DNA from: Draconibacterium orientale
Lineage (GTDB): Bacteria; Bacteroidota; Bacteroidia; Bacteroidales; JAADGE01
Assembly (NCBI GenBank): GCA_020718265.1
Contig: DYSM01000075.1
Location: 1 to 11,383, forward strand
Direction: 5' to 3'
DNA: 11,383 bases
Positions 6,676-11,383 of this stretch are shown in pieces. Position 1 is the stretch's first letter; each line of letters opens with the position of its first letter. The notes under the pieces were generated by a model that was given only the letters and a program-made list of their open reading frames with translations, was not told the DNA's origin and did no database searches. A program made the translations under genes and the position numbers.

Positions 6676-6708
6676 TTTGCTAAAATACAATATGTTTTTC
6701 TATTTTTG
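6676..6708 (+). promoter_or_regulatory. Promoter of the glycan operon (Bacteroidota type)
   Basis: TTTG (6676-6679) is followed after 21 bases by TATTTTTG (6701-6708), a full match to TAnnTTTG. Transcription would start near 6712, leaving a leader of about 10 bases before the ATG at 6722. Its position decides the start of the methyltransferase gene, because start codons at 6677 or 6692 would lie upstream of the transcript. Confidence 0.65.
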
Positions 6709-6721
6709 TAAAAAAACCGAA

Positions 6722-7609
6722 ATGAAAGCAGAAAATCCTGTATTTGCTTACCTGTTCAATACCTTCGATTTTCCGATTCGGTTCATCTACTGTCGGTTGA
6801 AACCTTTGCGCCGTTTGATGTTCAACCGCTTATACAGCAGCAACATAGAGGCTATGGATGCCCGATTTTCATTTTTTGAAGATATTTTTTTCCAAAATAA
6901 AATCACACTCGAGAATAAAACCGTTTTAGAACTCGGACCCGGAAATTCACTAATGAACACCTATCATTTTTATCGAAAAAATGTCGAAAAAGTGATTTTA
7001 CTTGATAAATTTCCGTTGAACGCTTTTGCCAAAACGTATGCCGAAAATAAAAAAATGTTGCCGACCGAACTACTTTTGCCCAAATATTTTCAGGAAGAAA
7101 AACTATTTTTTACGAAAAAAATATATTCCGAAAGCCAGTTCGCCGATATTTATTCCAAAACCGTTGAGCGCACACAATTTGTAGATGAAGATTTAGCCGA
7201 AACTCGAAAAATTCAACCAAATTCTGTTGATATTATCCTCAGCAACAGCGTATTAGAGCATATTTACGAACCGCAACACACAATAAATCAATCATTTAAA
7301 ATATTAAAATCCGGCGGTTTTGCCTTGCACAGCATTGATTACCGCGACCATTACAATTTTAATCGTCCGTTTTTGTTTTACAAATACAGCGATGCCGTTT
7401 GGGAAAAACGCTTGACAAAACTTGGTATCAGTTACACGAATCGCCTGAGACACAATGAGTTCAAGAAATTTTTCACAGCCGCCGGTTTTGAAATTTTGGC
7501 TGAAAAATTTGAACGTTTGCCGATGAACGAACTGAAAGTTCACCCGAAATTTCAAAATCGTGAAGATGCCGATATTTCCGAAGCCGTTTTTCTGTTAAAA
7601 AAAATGTAA
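6722..7609 (+). CDS. Class I SAM-dependent methyltransferase
   Basis: A 295-residue protein from the ATG at 6722. The SAM-binding motif I is TVLELGPGNSLMN (67-79), followed by the acidic strand VILLDKF (91-97). Motif IV is SVDIILSNSVLEHIYEP (168-184), and the post-motif KILKSGGFALHSID (193-206) closes the Rossmann fold, as in methyltransferase types 11/23. The frame extends upstream to a TTG at 6677 and an ATG at 6692, but both lie before the predicted transcript start, and the extra residues (YNMFFYFCKKTE) are read through promoter sequence. It is the first gene of the operon, 10 bases before the GT4 gene. A sugar or glycolipid substrate is likely from context; the exact acceptor cannot be read from the sequence. 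Confidence 0.87.
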   Translation: MKAENPVFAYLFNTFDFPIRFIYCRLKPLRRLMFNRLYSSNIEAMDARFSFFEDIFFQNKITLENKTVLELGPGNSLMNTYHFYRKNVEKVILLDKFPLNAFAKTYAENKKMLPTELLLPKYFQEEKLFFTKKIYSESQFADIYSKTVERTQFVDEDLAETRKIQPNSVDIILSNSVLEHIYEPQHTINQSFKILKSGGFALHSIDYRDHYNFNRPFLFYKYSDAVWEKRLTKLGISYTNRLRHNEFKKFFTAAGFEILAEKFERLPMNELKVHPKFQNREDADISEAVFLLKKM

Positions 7610-7619
7610 TCAATTTAAG

Positions 7620-8726
7620 ATGAGAGTATTACATGTCATGGATTTGATGTCGGTCGGCGGTGCGCAGGTGCTCGTAAAAGGCATTTTTGAGGAATATCAA
7701 AACCCCGACCATTTTTTGTTTGTGTTGCGGAAATCGGATGACCTCATCGAAGTCAATCACCCGAACGTGTTTTATGCCGACACGACAAAAAAATACAGTT
7801 TGTCAGCAATTTTCGGACTGAAACGAATGATTAAGGAAAATAAAATAGATGTTATTCATGCGTATCTACTTAAATCACAGATATTTGCACGTTTGCTCAA
7901 ACAATTTTATTTTAGAAAAACAACTCTGATTTTTCACGAATCAGGCGAGATATTTATGAACGAAAAACGGTGGTATATTCGGTTTATGAAATCGTCTCGC
8001 CGTTTTGTGGATTTGTATTTAGCCGCTTCGGATGCTACAAAAAAGGAGTTGCAACGCAAAATAAATATTCCTGCGGAAAAGATTATCCCATTGTATAATT
8101 TCTTGATTTTGAGAAACTTTCATCCGGAAAAGATTTCAATTGATATAAAATCCGAGAAGGAAAAATTGGGTGTAAAAAATTCAGATTTTACAATCGGATA
8201 CGCCGGGCGACTCAGCCCCGAAAAAGGTCCCGTGCACCTTATCACTGCTTTGCCGATGCTCCGGCATCCGTTCCGATTATTAATTGCCGGAACGGGAAAT
8301 CAAAAATCTCAGCTCGTATCGAAATTAATGGAAACAAACTTGTTTGAAAAGGTTGAATTTCTGGGGTTTAGGAAAGATATGCTCAATGTGTATGCATTAT
8401 TAGACTTGCTTGTGATTCCGTCCGAACATGAAGCCTTCGGTTTGGTTGCCGTTGAGGCTTTGAGCATGGGTATTCCGGTGTTGGCTTCCGATGTTCCGGG
8501 TTTGAATGAAGTTGTAAAAGAAGAGGTTAGCGGTTTCCAGTTTGAGTCCCGAAACCCGAAATCGCTTGCCGAAAAGCTAAATTTTATCATCGAACATCCC
8601 GAAAAACGAACGCAAATTATCGAAAATGCCAAACTTTTCGTACAAAATTATGATATTAAAACATACTATATTAACATGCTGACAGCTTATGACTTAGCCT
8701 TCAAAAACACTTCAAACCATGTTTAG
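7620..8726 (+). CDS. Glycosyltransferase family 4 (GT-B fold)
   Basis: A 368-residue cytoplasmic or membrane-peripheral retaining glycosyltransferase. The N-terminal acceptor domain begins MRVLHVMDLMSVGGAQ, with the GGAQ loop (13-16) typical of GT4. The C-terminal donor-binding domain begins at about residue 190 with IGYAGRLSPEKGP (192-204), continues with LLIAGTGNQ (220-228) and VEFLGFRKDM (245-254), and holds the EX7E motif as Glu271 and Glu279 in SEHEAFGLVAVEALSMGIPV. The last codons overlap the start of the GT2 gene by 8 bases, which suggests translational coupling. It probably adds one sugar to a lipid-linked glycan; donor and linkage cannot be predicted. Confidence 0.95.
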   Translation: MRVLHVMDLMSVGGAQVLVKGIFEEYQNPDHFLFVLRKSDDLIEVNHPNVFYADTTKKYSLSAIFGLKRMIKENKIDVIHAYLLKSQIFARLLKQFYFRKTTLIFHESGEIFMNEKRWYIRFMKSSRRFVDLYLAASDATKKELQRKINIPAEKIIPLYNFLILRNFHPEKISIDIKSEKEKLGVKNSDFTIGYAGRLSPEKGPVHLITALPMLRHPFRLLIAGTGNQKSQLVSKLMETNLFEKVEFLGFRKDMLNVYALLDLLVIPSEHEAFGLVAVEALSMGIPVLASDVPGLNEVVKEEVSGFQFESRNPKSLAEKLNFIIEHPEKRTQIIENAKLFVQNYDIKTYYINMLTAYDLAFKNTSNHV

Positions 8727-9678
8727 TGTCATTATTCCGCTTTACAACAAAGAAAAATACATTGCAGATTCCATACAATCTGTATTAAATCAGACATTTA
8801 CGGAATTTGAACTGCTCATTGTGGATGATAATTCAACGGATTCATCCGTTTCGATTGTGAAGCAATTTTCAGACTCACGCATCCGGCTGATTCACAGAAC
8901 AGAACGCGGTTTTGGCGGATACGCTGCTCGCAACGAAGGTGTGAGACAGGCTAAATTTGATTATGTGTGTTTTTTGGATGCAGACGATTCTTACAGACTC
9001 GATTACTTATTAAAAATGAGAGAGTTAATAGAGAGGTTTCCGTTTCAAACTATTTTCGCATGCGGATGGACAGAAAAAGCAGGCAATATTCTGAAAACCA
9101 ATGCGTTTTACCAATATGCGGAGCGTAAAGGAATCCACATCATTGATAATTATTTTTCTCATGTAGCGAAAAACAGACCACCTTTGTGGACTGCTAACTT
9201 TGCCGTAAAATTGCAAGTGTTTAAAAAAATCGGTATGTTTCCCGAAAACAAATGCAAACGCGGCGGCGACGTGGAAACATGGATGCGTTTAATGCTTAAT
9301 AATCAAATGGTTTGGTCGCCTTACATTGGTGCTGTTTACAACAAAGATGTGCCGGATGCGGTAACAAAATCGGTGTCCGATACCGAAATTCCGTATGTGT
9401 ATCACAGTGTAAAACAGATACTTACGACTATTTCGGATGCAAAATCAGCAAACGATTTAAAATTGTATGCAAATTTCTATGCAAAAATGGCTATCCTCCA
9501 TGCTATAGTGTTCAATATCAATAAAAAAGAAGTGCTTAAAGGCTTTTTTAAAGATGCGGAACCCAAGTGGTTTTTTGCGTTCAAATTTTTAGCTATTTTT
9601 CCAAGTTTATTGTTGAAACCTTTGTTTTCTATTTACCGAAAATTGAAGTTAAAATTCGATAAAAGTGATTTAGGTTAA
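8719..9678 (+). CDS. Glycosyltransferase family 2 (GT-A fold)
   Basis: A 319-residue inverting glycosyltransferase. The nucleotide-sugar fold starts at once with FSVIIPLYNKEKYIADSIQSV (2-22), then LLIVDDNSTD (32-41) with Asp36-Asp37. AARNEGVRQA (69-78) leads to the metal-binding DxD in CFLDADDS (84-91, Asp87 and Asp89). RGGDVETWMRLML (181-193) fits the position of the usual ED-type catalytic base motif. A hydrophobic and basic tail (about 284-313, WFFAFKFLAIF then LLKPLFSIYRKLK) probably holds it to the inner membrane. The ATG lies inside the end of the GT4 gene, so the two are coupled. The sugar donor is unknown. Confidence 0.95.
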   Translation: MFSVIIPLYNKEKYIADSIQSVLNQTFTEFELLIVDDNSTDSSVSIVKQFSDSRIRLIHRTERGFGGYAARNEGVRQAKFDYVCFLDADDSYRLDYLLKMRELIERFPFQTIFACGWTEKAGNILKTNAFYQYAERKGIHIIDNYFSHVAKNRPPLWTANFAVKLQVFKKIGMFPENKCKRGGDVETWMRLMLNNQMVWSPYIGAVYNKDVPDAVTKSVSDTEIPYVYHSVKQILTTISDAKSANDLKLYANFYAKMAILHAIVFNINKKEVLKGFFKDAEPKWFFAFKFLAIFPSLLLKPLFSIYRKLKLKFDKSDLG

Positions 9679-9712
9679 AAATTATATCTTACTGAAAATA
9701 AAATAATTACAC

Positions 9713-10483
9713 ATGAAAATTCTCATACTTGCCGGCGGATACGGCACTCGTATCAGTGAAGAATCTGACATAAGACCCAAACCGATGGTCGAAATCGGCG
9801 GAAAACCAATTTTGTGGCACATCATGAAAATTTATGCAGCGCATGGGTTTACGGATTTTGTTATCTTGTTGGGTTACAAAGGCATACAAATCAAAGAATA
9901 CTTTGCAAATTATTTTTTGCACCAAAGCGATGTTACGTTTGATTTAAAGAATAACAAGATGACTATACATCAAAATTTCACGGAAGATTGGAAAGTTACG
10001 CTCATTGATACGGGCATTGACACCATGACCGGCGGACGGATTCTTCGCGCAAAGAAATATGTTGAAAATGAAACGTTTATGCTCACTTACGGCGACGGTG
10101 TTTCGGATGTTAATATTTCGGAACTTGTTGAATATCACAAAAATAATAAAAATACTTTGACCATGACCGCCGTACAACCCGAAGGCAGATACGGCATTGT
10201 GCGTTTTGACGAATCGAACGCCGTTACACATTTTGAAGAAAAACCGCGCGGCGATGAGCATTGGATAAACGGCGGTTTTTTTGTCTGTGAACCTCAAATT
10301 TTTGACTATATTGAAGGTGATTCTACAATTTTTGAACGCACACCCCTCGAAAAATTAAGCTCTGCACAAAAATTACACGTATTTAAACATTACGGTTTTT
10401 GGAAATGTATGGACACTCTGCGCGACAAACAACAGCTGAACGAACTTTGGCACAAAAACGAAGCGAAGTGGAAAGTTTGGTAA
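9713..10483 (+). CDS. rfbF: Glucose-1-phosphate cytidylyltransferase
   Basis: This 256-residue enzyme joins alpha-D-glucose 1-phosphate and CTP to give CDP-glucose and pyrophosphate, the first step towards CDP-3,6-dideoxyhexoses such as abequose, paratose and tyvelose, and related sugars. The nucleotide-binding start is ILAGGYGTRISEES (5-18), followed by RPKPMVEIGGKPILWHIM (21-38). TYGDGVSDVN (125-134) holds the metal-binding Asp128. The cytidylyltransferase-specific stretches GRYGIVRFDE (158-167), EEKPRGDEHWINGGFFV (175-191) and FWKCMDTLRDK (229-239) separate it from glucose-1-phosphate thymidylyl- and uridylyltransferases. The length is the family norm. It follows GT2 by 34 bases with no clear promoter of its own. 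The usual next gene, CDP-glucose 4,6-dehydratase (rfbG), is not here. Confidence 0.97.
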   Translation: MKILILAGGYGTRISEESDIRPKPMVEIGGKPILWHIMKIYAAHGFTDFVILLGYKGIQIKEYFANYFLHQSDVTFDLKNNKMTIHQNFTEDWKVTLIDTGIDTMTGGRILRAKKYVENETFMLTYGDGVSDVNISELVEYHKNNKNTLTMTAVQPEGRYGIVRFDESNAVTHFEEKPRGDEHWINGGFFVCEPQIFDYIEGDSTIFERTPLEKLSSAQKLHVFKHYGFWKCMDTLRDKQQLNELWHKNEAKWKVW

Positions 10484-10555
10484 AATGATTTTTTGCGTAA
10501 TTGCATTTTTACGTTGTAATTTAGGAAAGAACTGAAATTCGGAAAAAAAATAGCG

Positions 10556-10563
10556 TATATTTG
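10556..10563 (+). promoter_or_regulatory. Promoter -7 box of the Rpn-type nuclease gene
   Basis: TATATTTG fully matches TAnnTTTG and ends 13 bases before the ATG at 10577, predicting a leader of about 10 bases. The -33 position shows only CTG (10532-10534, spacer 21), so this element is weaker than the others. It implies the nuclease gene is transcribed separately from rfbF. No strong terminator is visible in the 93-base gap before it. Confidence 0.55.
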
Positions 10564-10576
10564 TAAAAAAAATAAC

Positions 10577-11383
10577 ATGAAAAAAGTAAACCCCAAAATA
10601 GATTTAGTTTTTAAAAAAATTTTCGGAACTGATGAAAACAAAGATTTGTTAATATCGCTAATAAATTCAGTTTTGCCTGAAAATCAAAAAATTACGAATA
10701 TTACAATTAAAAATCCTTACAACGAAATAGATTTTGCGGGGGACAGATTGTCTGTTGTAGATATAAAAGCAACCGATGACAAAAATCAGTGGTACAACAT
10801 CGAACTTCAAATTCGAGAGCAAAGTTTCTTTGGACGCAGAAGTTTGTTTTATTGGGCTGAATTGTATAGCGGTCAATTATTTGAAGCCGAAAGTTTTGAC
10901 AAATTACATAAAACGATTTCGATTAATTTGCTGGATTTCAAATACTTCCCGGACGATAGATATGTAAGACGCTTTTGTTTGAAAGATTTTGATATGAATG
11001 AAATGTTCCCGGAAACGGACAATATTGACATGTATTATGTCGAATTGAGAAAATTTGATAACGATTTGAAACACATAAAAAATGCGCTGGATCGTTGGAT
11101 TACATTTTTAAACAAGGCAAGTGAATTAGAAAAAGATAAATTTCCGAATGAATTAGCATATCCGGAAATTAAGAAGGCTTTCGACACTTTAGAACGTTTA
11201 AATTTGAATGCAAAAGAACGTGAATATTATGAAGGTCGAAAAAAATTCTTAAGAGATGAATATGCGGCAGACAAAACCGATGAAGAAAAAATATTAAAAG
11301 CCGAGCAAAAAGGATTACTCGAAGGGAAAATTGAAGGGAAAATTGAAGGGAAAATTGAAGGGAAAATTGAAGGGAAAATTGAA
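10577..11383 (+). CDS. Rpn-family recombination-promoting nuclease / PD-(D/E)xK putative transposase, partial (3' end beyond window)
   Basis: An open frame of 269 codons runs from the ATG at 10577 to the window end without a stop. It begins MKKVNPKIDLVFKKIFGTDE, the typical N-terminus of the PDDEXK_2/Rpn family. The nuclease core is visible as Asp62 (SVVDIKATD) and Glu76-Leu-Gln78 (YNIELQIR), the ExQ variant usual in this family, followed by RSLFYWAELYSGQL (88-101). The middle part (ISINLLDF, YVRRFCLKDF) also fits. Escherichia coli Rpn proteins are endonucleases that raise recA-independent recombination; the family is often labelled as transposase although no transposon ends are known for most members. 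From residue 249 the protein becomes a run of Glu-Gly-Lys-Ile repeats, a tail type often seen here. It has its own near-leaderless promoter and is unlikely to be part of the glycan operon. Confidence 0.93.
   Translation, partial: MKKVNPKIDLVFKKIFGTDENKDLLISLINSVLPENQKITNITIKNPYNEIDFAGDRLSVVDIKATDDKNQWYNIELQIREQSFFGRRSLFYWAELYSGQLFEAESFDKLHKTISINLLDFKYFPDDRYVRRFCLKDFDMNEMFPETDNIDMYYVELRKFDNDLKHIKNALDRWITFLNKASELEKDKFPNELAYPEIKKAFDTLERLNLNAKEREYYEGRKKFLRDEYAADKTDEEKILKAEQKGLLEGKIEGKIEGKIEGKIEGKIE
11321..11383 (+). repeat. In-frame 12-bp tandem repeat (GAAGGGAAAATT) in the nuclease gene
   Basis: Five perfect copies of GAAGGGAAAATT (11321-11380) and the first three bases of a sixth run to the window edge, each encoding Glu-Gly-Lys-Ile. 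There is no mismatch between copies. The array clearly continues beyond the window, so the total copy number is unknown. Confidence 0.98.

Noticed and set aside
9944..10297. A 117-codon minus-strand frame inside rfbF
   Set aside because: It is fully covered by the conserved rfbF coding sequence on the other strand and shows no motif.
10484..10530. Terminator after rfbF
   Set aside because: Only short stems such as CGTAA/TTACG and TTAC/GTAA can form, without a convincing T run after them.
11321..11383. CRISPR array
   Set aside because: The 12-bp units are directly adjacent, have no spacers and stay in frame with the nuclease gene.

Overview
The window most likely comes from a Bacteroidota genome, probably Bacteroidales or a relative. 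The DNA is AT-rich. No upstream region shows a clear Shine-Dalgarno sequence. Several genes are preceded by the Bacteroidota-type promoter TTTG (or TTG), about 19 bases, then TAnnTTTG. The gene families also fit: a GxxExxY protein, a LytS/LytTR pair, a SiaC-domain protein, and an Rpn-type nuclease with a repetitive Glu-Gly-Lys-Ile tail. The genus cannot be fixed from the sequence alone.

Layout. Positions 1-2408 are read on the minus strand: a GxxExxY protein cut by the left edge, an HU-type DNA-binding protein, and S-adenosylhomocysteine hydrolase (ahcY). Each has its own promoter, and HU and ahcY each have a clear intrinsic terminator. Divergent from ahcY is a plus-strand two-component pair (2603-4409): a LytS-type sensor kinase and a LytTR response regulator. 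Convergent with that pair is a minus-strand block (4418-6661): a SiaC-domain phosphoprotein, an MBOAT O-acyltransferase and a small DUF1294 membrane protein. From 6722 to 10483 a compact plus-strand operon encodes a methyltransferase, a GT4 glycosyltransferase, a GT2 glycosyltransferase and glucose-1-phosphate cytidylyltransferase (rfbF). The window ends inside an Rpn-family nuclease gene, in a perfect 12-bp tandem repeat.

How the genes fit together. AhcY removes the S-adenosylhomocysteine made by methyltransferases and HU is a nucleoid protein; both are housekeeping. The right half looks like part of a surface-glycan locus (O-antigen, capsule or exopolysaccharide). RfbF makes CDP-glucose, the usual precursor of CDP-dideoxy sugars, GT4 and GT2 add sugars, the methyltransferase may decorate a product, and the MBOAT protein may O-acetylate the polymer. 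Several expected partners are absent: CDP-glucose dehydratase (rfbG), an SGNH/AlgJ-like partner for the MBOAT protein, and the SiaB kinase and SiaA phosphatase for SiaC. The locus is therefore incomplete here or split around the genome. I found no convincing new defence or mobile system. The points most worth checking are the Glu-Gly-Lys-Ile repeat, the orphan rfbF, and the SiaC/MBOAT neighbourhood.
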